Part shown: positions 53,477 through 62,901 of the stretch, piece after piece | How positions within the stretch are numbered: position 1 is the stretch's first letter | How the letters are laid out: each line of letters starts with the position of its first letter | Source: Gammaproteobacteria bacterium | GTDB taxonomy: Bacteria > Pseudomonadota > Gammaproteobacteria > S012-40 | DNA: 64,000 bases | Reading direction: 5' to 3' | NCBI GenBank assembly: GCA_029881255.1 | Contig: JAOUMY010000004.1 | Coordinates: 85,313 to 149,312, forward strand | Notes under the pieces: model-generated | Databases searched by the model: none | What the model was told of the DNA's origin: nothing | Seen by the model: the letters and a program-made list of their open reading frames with translations, nothing else | Translations under genes and position numbers: made by a program

Positions 53477-54502
53477 ATGAGTCAGAAAAAGTACGATGTT
53501 GCAATAGTTGGTGCCACTGGAGCGGTGGGTGAATCCATGCTCTCGATACTGGAACAGCGCAATTTTCCGGTAAACAATCTTTATCTTTTGGCCAGTGCGC
53601 GTTCTGCAGGTAGCAGAATGGAATACAAAGGAAAATATTTAATAGTAGAAGATCTTGCTACTTTTGATTTTTCCAAAGTACAAATCGGTTTGTTTTCTGC
53701 CGGTGGTTCTGTATCGAAAGAGTATGCGCCTAAGGCAGCGGCGGCAGGTTGTATCGTTATCGATAATACGTCAGAGTTTCGCTATGACGACGATATCCCC
53801 TTAGTTGTACCAGAAGTCAATCCGGACGCCGTGGCTACTTATACCAATCGCAACATCATCGCCAATCCTAATTGTTCCACTATACAGATGGTCGTCGCGC
53901 TAAAACCAATCTACGACGCTGTCGGTATTACGCGTATCAATGTCGCGACTTATCAGGCAGTATCTGGTACAGGTAAAGAAGCGATTGAGGAATTGGCAAA
54001 GCAGACCACAGCATTGTTGAACATGAAAGAGATCAGCTGCGAAGTATATCCTAAGCAGATCGCGTTCAATGTTCTGCCTCAGATCGATGTCTTTATGGAC
54101 AATGGCTATACCCGCGAAGAGATGAAGATGGTATGGGAAACCAAAAAGATCCTCGAAGATGACAGTATCCAGGTCAACCCGACTGCGGTTCGTGTTCCGG
54201 TATTTTACGGTCACTCTGAAGCGGTACATATTGAAACAAAAGAGAAAATTACCACTCTCATGGCAAGAGACTTGCTAGAAAAAGCACCGGGCGTACAGCT
54301 TTTGGATGTGCGTGAAGCCGGCGGCTATCCCACTGCGGTAACGGAAGGGGCGGGCAATGATCCTGTTTACGTTGGACGGATACGCGAGGACGTCTCTCAC
54401 CCGAGAGGACTCAACCTGTGGGTGGTAGCTGATAATGTTCGTAAAGGTGCGGCGCTAAATAGTATTCAGATTGCGGAGTTACTGGTCGACAAATACATTT
54501 AA
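53477..54502 (+). CDS. asd: Aspartate-semialdehyde dehydrogenase
   Basis: Reduces aspartyl-phosphate to aspartate semialdehyde for lysine, threonine, methionine and diaminopimelate synthesis. It has 341 residues. VAIVGATGAVGESML is the NADP loop, NPNCSTIQM gives the catalytic Cys, and VPVFYGHSEAVHIE the active-site His. It follows leuB by 15 bases with GAAGAAGG before the ATG, as in many gammaproteobacteria. Confidence 0.97.
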   Translation: MSQKKYDVAIVGATGAVGESMLSILEQRNFPVNNLYLLASARSAGSRMEYKGKYLIVEDLATFDFSKVQIGLFSAGGSVSKEYAPKAAAAGCIVIDNTSEFRYDDDIPLVVPEVNPDAVATYTNRNIIANPNCSTIQMVVALKPIYDAVGITRINVATYQAVSGTGKEAIEELAKQTTALLNMKEISCEVYPKQIAFNVLPQIDVFMDNGYTREEMKMVWETKKILEDDSIQVNPTAVRVPVFYGHSEAVHIETKEKITTLMARDLLEKAPGVQLLDVREAGGYPTAVTEGAGNDPVYVGRIREDVSHPRGLNLWVVADNVRKGAALNSIQIAELLVDKYI

Positions 54503-54548
54503 GACCTGGGCTCATTCAGGCGCCACCGTGGCGTTGCTGGACTAAACA

Positions 54549-57500
54549 ATGGATGCATTATTGAGCAGGAAGATTGTTAGCAGAACTTTGATCGGTCTCA
54601 TACTTGTTTTAGCAGGTATGGGGCCGTCTGTCGTGTTCGCCCTCGGCGTAGGTGCGATAACGCTTGAATCTTCATTAAATCAACCGCTTAACGCAAAAAT
54701 CGACCTGCTCGGCGCGACCACTGACGAGCTCGAGGGCCTATCGGTTAATCTAGCACCGAATGATGTCTATAACCGCATGGGTATTGAGCGGGGCGAGATA
54801 CAGGAAAATCTCAAGTTCCGCGTCGATCAGAATAGTAACGGTGATGCTTTTATTCGTGTCTATACGCTGGAGTCTTTCGGCGAGCCCTTTCTGAATTTTC
54901 TCATTGAAGTGAACTGGCCTAGTGGCCGTTTGCTGCGTGAATTCACGATTTTGTTAGATCCACCGGTGTTTGAACAGGAAGAAGCAAAGCCTGTGTCCAC
55001 GCCAGGGCTTGATGAACCACCACCGGAGACCATATCTGACGTCCAACCGGACTTCGATAAACCAATGGAAGTCGTTCCTTCAGCCACGGAATCCTTGGCG
55101 GAAGAACCGGAAATCGCTACGGAGACACTGGTAGAGAATCTGCAATACGGGCCTGTCAAACGAGGCGAAAACTTGTGGAAAATTGCCAATAGTATTAAGC
55201 CCAGTGATCTCACTCTACAACAAGTGATCATGGCGCTTTACAAGCAAAATCCCGAGGCATTTTTTGGCAATAATGTCAGCATGCTCAAGGAGGGAAGTGT
55301 TCTTCGTCTGGATGATATCGATGCTGCCCGGCGTATACCGGTGGACAAGGCTATTGCGGAACTGGCGCGCCATCACCAGGATTGGTTGGCTTATAAACGC
55401 GAAAAAGTTGCCTCGCGCGCTGTTGCAGCGGAATCCATAGGCGAACGATTACATGGCGAATCCAAAGTTAGCGATGAAGAACTCGCGGCTACACGTCCGG
55501 AGGAGCAGCCGGTACTAAAGCTGGTAACGCCTAGTCCGGAAGAATCACAATCAAAAGGCATCGATAGCAGTCTTAGCGAAAAAGTTGAAAGTGAGCTGAA
55601 CCATGCGCGCATCGAATTGGCTATGGCTAACGAAATGCTTGAGGCATCGAGGCAGGAAAACCAGGAATTAAGAAGTAGGATTAGTGCACTTGAGTCTCAA
55701 CTTGAGTCTATGAAAAAGTTGGTGGAGCTGCGCGATAAAGAAATGCAGCTTTTGCAGCAGGAACGAGTTGAATCACCACCTCGCGAAGTGGAAGACATCA
55801 CGCAGCTCTCTGTAGATACCGGCGATGAAGGTATGGCTCCAGCGGCTGAAAAAGAGCCAGAGCAGAGTAAAGAAATCGATATTTTTTCAGACACACGCAC
55901 GATTGTTACCTTGGGCTTAGTCGTTGTTCTTCTCCTCTCATTCTTCTATGTCGTAACGCGTTCACGCCAACGTGATTTGAACACTCCACTATTTGACGAC
56001 GAGGAACTGTATAGTGAAAACAAGTCCGATGCAGTTAAATCCGAGGCAGTCAAAGAAGTTGAAAAGCTGGAGACCAAACCAGAGGGTGATCTCGGGTTCG
56101 GGGTTTCGGAAATACCTCCAGAGGAGTCGGATGAGGACGAGTTTATTGATCCGATTTCAGAAGCCGATGTTTATCTGGCTTATGGAAAATACGATAAAGC
56201 CAAGGAACTGCTACGCCCAGCGATAGAAAAGAATCCAGAGCGTCATGAGCTCAAACTCAAGTTATTGGAAGTGTTTTCTTTGGCGGGCGACAAGCATTCG
56301 TTTGATAGTTATGTAGAAGAGTTTTACGCTGCGTTGGCTGGCGACCGGGAAAACCCACTCTGGGGTAAGGCAGCAGAACTGGCCAAAGATGTCAGCCCGG
56401 ATAACCAGTTATTCTCACAGGTAGTGGTTAGCGATGATTCAGTTTTCTCTGAGGAGACCAAGCTGGACTCGGTAGGCGCTCCAGAGTTCGGCGAATCAAC
56501 AGATGCTGTTCTGGATCGTTTGTTTGAGGACGATGCGACAGTTAGCCAACCAACATATTCTAGTGTCTCTACCGCTAGTGCCCATACTGGGTCTAAACTG
56601 GATTCCGACCCACTGCGAGAAGAAGATGTACCTTCGCTTGCTATGAGCGATCTGGAATTGTCGCAACTCGAAAGTATTGCGCCAGGCGATATGGGAGAGA
56701 ACCCAGCGCGTAGTGAACCGATGGTGAGCGATCGTGGTTTGACCAGCATGCTGGAGAACTTCGAGGAACCTGATATCGGGTCCAGTATTTCCAAAACAGT
56801 TGCTGAAGAACCTGTACAAACGCGTGGCCAGACTGACATCGCTAGCACTCAGGTACTCAGTGATGTCACTGCTGCTATCCCACTCGACGAACATGAAGAC
56901 AGCATCGCGGTAGCTGAAGCTCTCGATAGTTTGTTCGAAGAACAGCAGGCAGTCGAGTTCGCACAAACTCAGTCGGATAACAGTGCGATTGAGCAGATGA
57001 AATCGGCTGCTGCAGTTGCTGAAAATGAAGATTCGATAAGGTCAGCACCGATCAGTGAACTGGAAACTATCCCTGACTTGACAGATGTCGCATCAACCGA
57101 GTCGCCGACCATACAATCTCTCGGACTCGATGGTGAAACTGTTCCGGTCAGTGAAGGAATGAGTAGCCTGCACGATACTACAGTGGATGTTGCGGCAGCA
57201 TCGACGCCTGTAATGTCATCAGGGTTGGAAGAAGAGGCTGAAACCGTCGTATTCGATGAAGAAATTGGTCCACTGGAAACTTTGAGCAATAACGTCGAAG
57301 CCATCAGCATGTCCGTATTTGATGAATCGACGGATGAGAATCTGATATCAGATGCTTTTCTCGAAGAAGATAAATCCTTAACGGCCTTATTAAGTTCTTC
57401 ACCCGTTAGCGAGCCAGGTATACCAGAGGTTTCACTGCCAATGGATAGCGTTGCTGAGAATGTAAGTGACGTTTTCTCTGAGGGCATGGATGAACTGGAA

Positions 57501-57776
57501 TTGCACACATCTGCAACTGGTGAATTACCGGATGTTACCGAAGTAACCGATATTTTTGCTGAAGACGCGGAAACGCCAGTCCAGTCCGCAGCGGAATTTG
57601 AAGACACGACTATGTTTCTTCTAGCTGATGAAGTCGGTACCAAACTTGACCTTGCACGAGCTTATATTGAAATGGGCGACAAACAAGGTGCAATTGAGTT
57701 ACTCAGGGAAGTTCAGGCCGAAGGCGATGACAAGCAGCGTTCGGATGCCGAGGAACTACTCGCGTTAGCCGGTTAA
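54549..57776 (+). CDS. fimV: FimV-family polar peptidoglycan-binding protein
   Basis: A 1075-residue envelope protein linked to type IV pilus function and cell-pole organisation. A signal segment (about residues 12-34) is followed by the FimV N-terminal domain (GAITLESSLNQPLNAKIDLL). A LysM-like region (KRGENLWKIANSIKPSDLTL, about 198-255), a coiled coil (about 345-405) and one membrane helix (about 453-473) come next. The cytoplasmic half is very acidic and low in complexity, with a TPR-like part near 535-600. The conserved C-terminal TPR motif (KLDLARAYIEMGDKQGAIEL) ends it. Its place between asd and truA is typical. Confidence 0.95.
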   Translation: MDALLSRKIVSRTLIGLILVLAGMGPSVVFALGVGAITLESSLNQPLNAKIDLLGATTDELEGLSVNLAPNDVYNRMGIERGEIQENLKFRVDQNSNGDAFIRVYTLESFGEPFLNFLIEVNWPSGRLLREFTILLDPPVFEQEEAKPVSTPGLDEPPPETISDVQPDFDKPMEVVPSATESLAEEPEIATETLVENLQYGPVKRGENLWKIANSIKPSDLTLQQVIMALYKQNPEAFFGNNVSMLKEGSVLRLDDIDAARRIPVDKAIAELARHHQDWLAYKREKVASRAVAAESIGERLHGESKVSDEELAATRPEEQPVLKLVTPSPEESQSKGIDSSLSEKVESELNHARIELAMANEMLEASRQENQELRSRISALESQLESMKKLVELRDKEMQLLQQERVESPPREVEDITQLSVDTGDEGMAPAAEKEPEQSKEIDIFSDTRTIVTLGLVVVLLLSFFYVVTRSRQRDLNTPLFDDEELYSENKSDAVKSEAVKEVEKLETKPEGDLGFGVSEIPPEESDEDEFIDPISEADVYLAYGKYDKAKELLRPAIEKNPERHELKLKLLEVFSLAGDKHSFDSYVEEFYAALAGDRENPLWGKAAELAKDVSPDNQLFSQVVVSDDSVFSEETKLDSVGAPEFGESTDAVLDRLFEDDATVSQPTYSSVSTASAHTGSKLDSDPLREEDVPSLAMSDLELSQLESIAPGDMGENPARSEPMVSDRGLTSMLENFEEPDIGSSISKTVAEEPVQTRGQTDIASTQVLSDVTAAIPLDEHEDSIAVAEALDSLFEEQQAVEFAQTQSDNSAIEQMKSAAAVAENEDSIRSAPISELETIPDLTDVASTESPTIQSLGLDGETVPVSEGMSSLHDTTVDVAAASTPVMSSGLEEEAETVVFDEEIGPLETLSNNVEAISMSVFDESTDENLISDAFLEEDKSLTALLSSSPVSEPGIPEVSLPMDSVAENVSDVFSEGMDELELHTSATGELPDVTEVTDIFAEDAETPVQSAAEFEDTTMFLLADEVGTKLDLARAYIEMGDKQGAIELLREVQAEGDDKQRSDAEELLALAG

Positions 57777-57828
57777 AATACACACGATTTTTGAATTTAG
57801 AATAATCAACGTATAATTCAGGCCACAT

Positions 57829-58521
57829 TTGAATTGGCCAGTCGCATTGCATCCCAGTATCCTTATTGTAATATTTTTCGTATTCGCCGGTGTTCTTGCA
57901 ACAGGAGACTGGTCGCACCTGATATCGGGTGCATTCTTACTGACCTCCGCTTTTCTAATGTTTAGACGGCTACCTTCAACAAATACCTGGCGCTTGCTCC
58001 GTCGCTTGCGTTGGATATTTCTTACCCTGGTGGCGGTCTATGCCACGATGACACCCGGTGCTCCTGTCCTGCCAAACCTGGATTTTATTAGCAAAGAAGG
58101 GTTGTTGCTTGGCCTTCTGCGAGGGTTAATACTGCTATTGCTTGTGATTGCCGTTGACCTGTTGTTAAACGCCTTGTCCAGAAATGAGTTGGTGCGCGGT
58201 TTATACTGGTTGTTTCGTCCGCTTAATGGCGTTGGGTGTGATATCGATCGATTAGTCTTACGCACCTTGCTCACAATGGAATATGCGCTTGAGGGTAGCG
58301 GTGAGAAACGACAGACCCAGCCGTCGATTGAAACTGGTAATTTCTCACAACGATTAGATTTGGCAGCCAAAACATTGCAGCAACGATTTGAAAACGCACT
58401 GATGCAAGAGCACCATAGAGAAGAAATTGTCGTGGATACAGGTGAGCCACCGTCCGTGCTTGCTTGGCTTGTACCGGTGGCTATTGGTTTGGCAATGATG
58501 ACACTTGAAGCTGCAATATGA
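57829..58521 (+). CDS. EcfT/CbiQ-like membrane protein
   Basis: A 230-residue protein with about five hydrophobic segments, resembling the transmembrane T component of ECF transporters (RGLILLLLVIAVDLLLNAL, then LVRGLYWLFRPL). No ATPase or substrate-binding ECF genes are close, so it may act with parts encoded elsewhere or have another role. The start is TTG at 57829 with no clear ribosome site; TATAAT at 57812-57817 may be a promoter -10. It overlaps truA by 4 bases. A similar unknown membrane gene sits between fimV and truA in related bacteria. Confidence 0.6.
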   Translation: MNWPVALHPSILIVIFFVFAGVLATGDWSHLISGAFLLTSAFLMFRRLPSTNTWRLLRRLRWIFLTLVAVYATMTPGAPVLPNLDFISKEGLLLGLLRGLILLLLVIAVDLLLNALSRNELVRGLYWLFRPLNGVGCDIDRLVLRTLLTMEYALEGSGEKRQTQPSIETGNFSQRLDLAAKTLQQRFENALMQEHHREEIVVDTGEPPSVLAWLVPVAIGLAMMTLEAAI

Positions 58522-59318
58522 CTGAGAACACCAAACAACGCATTGCTATGGGCGTGGAATACGACGGCTCTGAATATAGTGGCTGGCAGTATCAGGGACA
58601 CACCCAGAACACGGTACAATACGACGTGGAAAAGGCCTTGTCAGCGGTGGCAGATGAAGCCATACAAGTTCATTGCGCTGGACGAACGGATGCTGGTGTA
58701 CATGGCAGCGAGCAGGTGATTCATTTCGACACATTGGCCGAAAGAAGTTTACGTGGCTGGGTCTATGGCGCGAACGCCAATCTTCCGAAAAAAGTGTGTG
58801 TTTTGTGGGCAAAAGAAGTGGATGATAATTTTCATGCGCGCTTTTCAGCGACGGCTCGTCGCTATCGCTATATCATACTGAATCGAGCCATCAGGCCAGC
58901 AGTGCTCAATCATCGTGTGACGTGGGAATATCGGGCACTGGATGCAGATAAAATGCATAGCGCAGCGCAAGCCTTGGTGGGCGAACATGATTTTACTTCG
59001 TATCGTGCTGTGGCATGTCAGGCGAAAAAGCCAGTGCGCGAGTTACGTTGGATTCGCGTATCGCGGCATGGCCAGTATGTCGTCATAGACGTTGAAGCCG
59101 ATGGATTTCTACACCACATGGTGAGAAATATTGCTGGAGTCTTGATGGATATTGGCGCCGGTAAAGCCAAGGATTCTTGGGCTGCGGAAGTGCTGGCACA
59201 TCGAGACAGGAATCTTGGCGGCGTAACTGCGCCTCCCTGGGGTTTATATTTGGCCAGAATCACTTACCCGGAGTCATTTAAACTGCCTCAACTTTCCCTA
59301 GACTCGCCAGTTTGGTAA
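58518..59318 (+). CDS. truA: tRNA pseudouridine(38-40) synthase
   Basis: Makes pseudouridine at positions 38-40 of the tRNA anticodon arm. It has 266 residues, normal length. EYDGSEYSGWQYQ opens the fold. The catalytic Asp58 lies in CAGRTDAGVHG. FLHHMVRNIAGVLMDIG is the conserved C-terminal motif. Its start overlaps the upstream membrane gene as ATGA. trpF follows after 36 bases. Confidence 0.97.
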   Translation: MTENTKQRIAMGVEYDGSEYSGWQYQGHTQNTVQYDVEKALSAVADEAIQVHCAGRTDAGVHGSEQVIHFDTLAERSLRGWVYGANANLPKKVCVLWAKEVDDNFHARFSATARRYRYIILNRAIRPAVLNHRVTWEYRALDADKMHSAAQALVGEHDFTSYRAVACQAKKPVRELRWIRVSRHGQYVVIDVEADGFLHHMVRNIAGVLMDIGAGKAKDSWAAEVLAHRDRNLGGVTAPPWGLYLARITYPESFKLPQLSLDSPVW

Positions 59319-59354
59319 TCTTAGCCACCTTTTTCAATGAATTGCTGACCCGTT

Positions 59355-59993
59355 GTGCGAACCCGTATCAAAATTTGTGGAATCACCCGTTGGGAGGACG
59401 CGGCTGCGGCCGTAGAGTGCGGTGCTGACGCACTGGGCTTCGTCTTCGTACCAAATAGCCCACGATGTATCGGGGCGAAGCAGGCTGCCACAATCATTCA
59501 GCGTCTGCCGCCTTTTGTAAGCGCAGTTGGCTTATTCATGAATCAGCAGGAACGGGATATCGGTCCGATAATCGACCAGGTGCCGCTCGATATACTGCAA
59601 TTCCATGGTAATGAGAGCGCGCAAGAATGTGCCTGCTATCAGCGGCACTACATAAAGGCGTTGCCTATGGGGGGCAATATTGACCCAGCAGACTATATGG
59701 CCGGACATCCTCTTGCTAAAGGGTTTTTGCTCGACAGCCATGCCGATGGAGGGCTCGGTGGGAGTGGACACACCTTCGACTGGAATCGGATACCCCGGGG
59801 GCTTGATATTCCGATCATACTGGCGGGCGGGCTTAAACCTGAAAATGTGGCCGCGGCGATAGGCAGTGTCAGGCCTTACGGCGTTGACGTTAGTAGTGGT
59901 GTTGAAATCGAAAAAGGAATAAAGGACAGAGTCCTGATCCAGGACTTTGTAAATGCTGTAAGAGAAGGTGACAGAATATATGAAATTGACTGA
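59355..59993 (+). CDS. trpF: Phosphoribosylanthranilate isomerase
   Basis: Converts N-(5-phosphoribosyl)anthranilate to CdRP in tryptophan synthesis. It has 212 residues, a TIM barrel. [13 protein letters not shown] holds the catalytic Cys, and [19 protein letters not shown] the catalytic Asp and phosphate loop. It starts at GTG 59355. Its last 14 bases overlap trpB. Confidence 0.96.
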   Translation: MRTRIKICGITRWEDAAAAVECGADALGFVFVPNSPRCIGAKQAATIIQRLPPFVSAVGLFMNQQERDIGPIIDQVPLDILQFHGNESAQECACYQRHYIKALPMGGNIDPADYMAGHPLAKGFLLDSHADGGLGGSGHTFDWNRIPRGLDIPIILAGGLKPENVAAAIGSVRPYGVDVSSGVEIEKGIKDRVLIQDFVNAVREGDRIYEID

Positions 59994-61179
59994 TATGCCC
60001 GATGCTAATGGCCATTTTGGCGTTTATGGCGGGAAGTTTGTAGCGGAAACCCTGATGGAGCCGCTGGAAGAACTACGGCAGGCCTATGAAAGCCTAAAGA
60101 AAGATGCCGGTTTTCAGGCCGAATTAGACCGTGACCTGGCCCACTACGTCGGTCGTCCTAGTCCTATCTACCACGCAGAAGGGTGGAGTCGTCACCTGGG
60201 CGGGGCACAAATTTATCTTAAGCGGGAAGATCTCAACCATACAGGTGCGCATAAAGTTAATAACACCATTGGCCAGGCCTTGTTAGCCAAACATATGGGC
60301 AAGACACGTATCATCGCCGAAACCGGTGCTGGTCAGCACGGTGTAGCCAGTGCAACAGTGGCGGCACGTCTGGGTCTCGAATGTGTAGTCTATATGGGAG
60401 CAGAAGACGTCAAACGTCAGGCGATTAATGTCTATCGCATGAAGCTACTCGGCGCAGAGGTTGTCCCTGTTACCTCAGGTTCCAAGACACTCAAGGATGC
60501 CTTGAACGAAGCCATGCGTGACTGGGTAACCAATGTGGATAACACCTTCTACATCATTGGTACAGTCGCCGGTCCGCATCCATACCCGGCCATGGTGCGC
60601 GATTTTCAGTGCATTATCGGTCGTGAAGCGCGGAAACAGATGCAGGAGATGACCGGAAGGTTACCCGATGCGCTGGTGGCATGCGTTGGGGGTGGCTCTA
60701 ATGCCATCGGACTGTTCCATCCCTTCCTGGATGACAAAGAAGTGGCTATCTATGGCGTTGAGGGCGGTGGCGATGGCCTAGATAGTGGTCGTCATGCAGC
60801 TCCTCTTTGTGCGGGCACACCGGGTGTGTTACATGGCAACCGTACCTATTTGATGGAAGATGAAAACGGACAGATTATTGAAACACACTCGATCTCTGCA
60901 GGGCTCGATTATCCTGGCGTTGGCCCGGAGCACGCGTGGCTGAAAGATATCGGGCGAGCAAATTATGTGGCTGTTACTGATAGCGAGGCACTCGATGCCT
61001 TTCACGCACTAACACGCAAAGAAGGCATAATCCCTGCCCTGGAATCCAGTCACGCTCTGGCCTATGCGGCCAAACTTTCTAAAGAGCTGGGTAAGGACAA
61101 AAACATCCTGGTAAACCTCTCGGGCCGTGGTGACAAGGATATCCATACGGTAGCAGGTCTGGAAGGTATGAAAGTATGA
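59980..61179 (+). CDS. trpB: Tryptophan synthase beta subunit
   Basis: Condenses indole with serine to tryptophan, using PLP. ATG 59980 is preferred because AGAGAAGG lies 11 bases upstream; GTG 59968 and ATG 59995 are alternatives. The 399-residue protein has [15 protein letters not shown] with the PLP Lys, [13 protein letters not shown] and the [14 protein letters not shown] phosphate loop. It forms the alpha2-beta2 complex with TrpA, whose gene overlaps by 4 bases. Confidence 0.97.
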   Translation: MKLTDMPDANGHFGVYGGKFVAETLMEPLEELRQAYESLKKDAGFQAELDRDLAHYVGRPSPIYHAEGWSRHLGGAQIYLKREDLNHTGAHKVNNTIGQALLAKHMGKTRIIAETGAGQHGVASATVAARLGLECVVYMGAEDVKRQAINVYRMKLLGAEVVPVTSGSKTLKDALNEAMRDWVTNVDNTFYIIGTVAGPHPYPAMVRDFQCIIGREARKQMQEMTGRLPDALVACVGGGSNAIGLFHPFLDDKEVAIYGVEGGGDGLDSGRHAAPLCAGTPGVLHGNRTYLMEDENGQIIETHSISAGLDYPGVGPEHAWLKDIGRANYVAVTDSEALDAFHALTRKEGIIPALESSHALAYAAKLSKELGKDKNILVNLSGRGDKDIHTVAGLEGMKV

Positions 61180-61982
61180 ACCGTATAGAAAAACGATTTT
61201 CCGATTTGAAGGCCCAGGGCCGTAAAGCACTCATTCCTTATGTAACCGCTGGCGATCCAGATCCCACGATAACGGTAAGCTTGATGCATAGCATGGTCGA
61301 GTCCGGTGCGGACTTAATTGAACTGGGAGTGCCGTTTTCTGATCCGATGGCCGATGGTCCGGTGATTCAAGCCGCTTGCGAGCGTGCATTGAAACACGGC
61401 GTCAGCTTGCGCGATGTGTTGGCGATGGTAGAGCGTTTTCGCGAACTCGATGCAGAAACACCGGTGGTTCTAATGGGCTACCTTAATCCGATTGAAGTCA
61501 TGGGTTATCAGACTTTCACCACAGCGGCAAAAAAAGCCGGTGTCGACGGTGTTTTAATTGTTGATCTTCCTCCTGAAGAAGGGGAAGATTTGGGCAAGTG
61601 TCTTAAACAGGACGATATTGCGCCGATTTTTCTGCTCGCACCGACAAGTACCGATGCGCGAATAGAGAAAATCGTCAGTCACGCCAGAGGCTTTGTCTAC
61701 TATGTTTCACTTAAGGGTGTAACAGGGGTGAAAAGTCTGAATGTAGACGAGGTCAGTGCCCGATTGAATCAATTAAGACGCATGACGGATTTACCTATCG
61801 GCGTTGGATTTGGAATTCGTGATGCGGATTCTGCTCGAAAAGTTGCAGCAATTGCCGATGCCGTTGTCGTAGGTAGTGCGATAGTAACCCGGGTAGAGTC
61901 TTTGCAAGACAAACCCGAAAGTATTAACGCCGAAGTGGGTGCATTTCTGGCAGAACTGCGCGCGGCGATGGATGGCAAATAA
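61176..61982 (+). CDS. trpA: Tryptophan synthase alpha subunit
   Basis: Cleaves indole-3-glycerol phosphate to indole and passes it to TrpB. It has 268 residues. [16 protein letters not shown] contains the catalytic Glu and [10 protein letters not shown] the catalytic Asp; VGFGIRD is the phosphate-binding loop. The start overlaps the trpB stop as ATGA. Confidence 0.97.
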   Translation: MNRIEKRFSDLKAQGRKALIPYVTAGDPDPTITVSLMHSMVESGADLIELGVPFSDPMADGPVIQAACERALKHGVSLRDVLAMVERFRELDAETPVVLMGYLNPIEVMGYQTFTTAAKKAGVDGVLIVDLPPEEGEDLGKCLKQDDIAPIFLLAPTSTDARIEKIVSHARGFVYYVSLKGVTGVKSLNVDEVSARLNQLRRMTDLPIGVGFGIRDADSARKVAAIADAVVVGSAIVTRVESLQDKPESINAEVGAFLAELRAAMDGK

Positions 61983-62003
61983 CCGGAGTAGTGGAACGAA
62001 AAC

Positions 62004-62897
62004 ATGAGTTGGTTTGAAAAACTGTTACCTTCACGAATTCGTACCGAAGCGAATCAAAAGAGCACCGTACCAGAAGGTCTGTGGACCAAGTGCGACGGAT
62101 GTAGCGCGGTATTGTTTAAGGCTGAACTGGAGCGCAATCTCGACGTTTGTCCCAAGTGCGATCACCACATGCGCATCGGCGCCCGTCGTCGCTTGACAAT
62201 GTTTCTCGACGAAAACGGTCGTGAAGAAATTGCGCCCAATCTTGAGCCAGTGGATTTGCTTAAGTTCAAGGATAGCAAGAAGTACAAGGACCGGATTGTT
62301 CAGGCACAAAAGTCTACCGGTGAGAAAGATGCCCTAATCGCCATGCGTGGTGCGGTTAAAGGGGTGCCCGTTGTCGCAGCCGCATTTGAATTCAAATTTA
62401 TGGGCGGTTCCATGGGATCCGTAGTCGGCGAGAGATTTGTGCGTGCCGCCAACGTCAGTTTGGAAAAACGAATTCCTTTTATTTGTTTTTCTGCCAGTGG
62501 CGGCGCACGTATGCAGGAAGCTTTATTCTCCCTAATGCAAATGGGCAAAACCAGCGCAGCGCTCGCAAAACTGAGCGAGAAGGGAATACCTTATATCTCT
62601 GTCTTGACCGATCCAACTATGGGTGGTGTTTCCGCAAGTTTCGCTACGCTGGGCGATCTCAATATCGCAGAGCCTAAGGCCTTGATAGGTTTTGCGGGCC
62701 CAAGGGTAATTGAGCAAACAGTACGTGAAACCCTGCCCGAAGGGTTTCAACGCAGTGAATTTCTACTCGAAAAGGGTGCAATCGATATGATTGTCGACAG
62801 GCGAGATATGCGCGATAAGCTCTCCAGTATGTTGGCAATGCTTAGCGAGCATCTAAAAAAGCCCGCGAAACAAGAAGCAACTACTACGGTCGCGTGA
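62004..62897 (+). CDS. accD: Acetyl-CoA carboxylase carboxyltransferase beta subunit
   Basis: With AccA, transfers the carboxyl group to acetyl-CoA, making malonyl-CoA for fatty acid synthesis. It has 297 residues. The N-terminal zinc ribbon has CDGCSAVLF and [27 protein letters not shown] and [12 protein letters not shown] are the carboxyltransferase motifs. It follows trpA by 21 bases, and folC starts 4 bases after its stop, a usual gene order. Confidence 0.97.
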   Translation: MSWFEKLLPSRIRTEANQKSTVPEGLWTKCDGCSAVLFKAELERNLDVCPKCDHHMRIGARRRLTMFLDENGREEIAPNLEPVDLLKFKDSKKYKDRIVQAQKSTGEKDALIAMRGAVKGVPVVAAAFEFKFMGGSMGSVVGERFVRAANVSLEKRIPFICFSASGGARMQEALFSLMQMGKTSAALAKLSEKGIPYISVLTDPTMGGVSASFATLGDLNIAEPKALIGFAGPRVIEQTVRETLPEGFQRSEFLLEKGAIDMIVDRRDMRDKLSSMLAMLSEHLKKPAKQEATTTVA

Positions 62898-62901
62898 TTT
62901 C

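Noticed and set aside
54521-54533. A CGCCAC/GTGGCG hairpin between asd and fimV
   Set aside because: Loop too small and no T-tract; not supported as a terminator.
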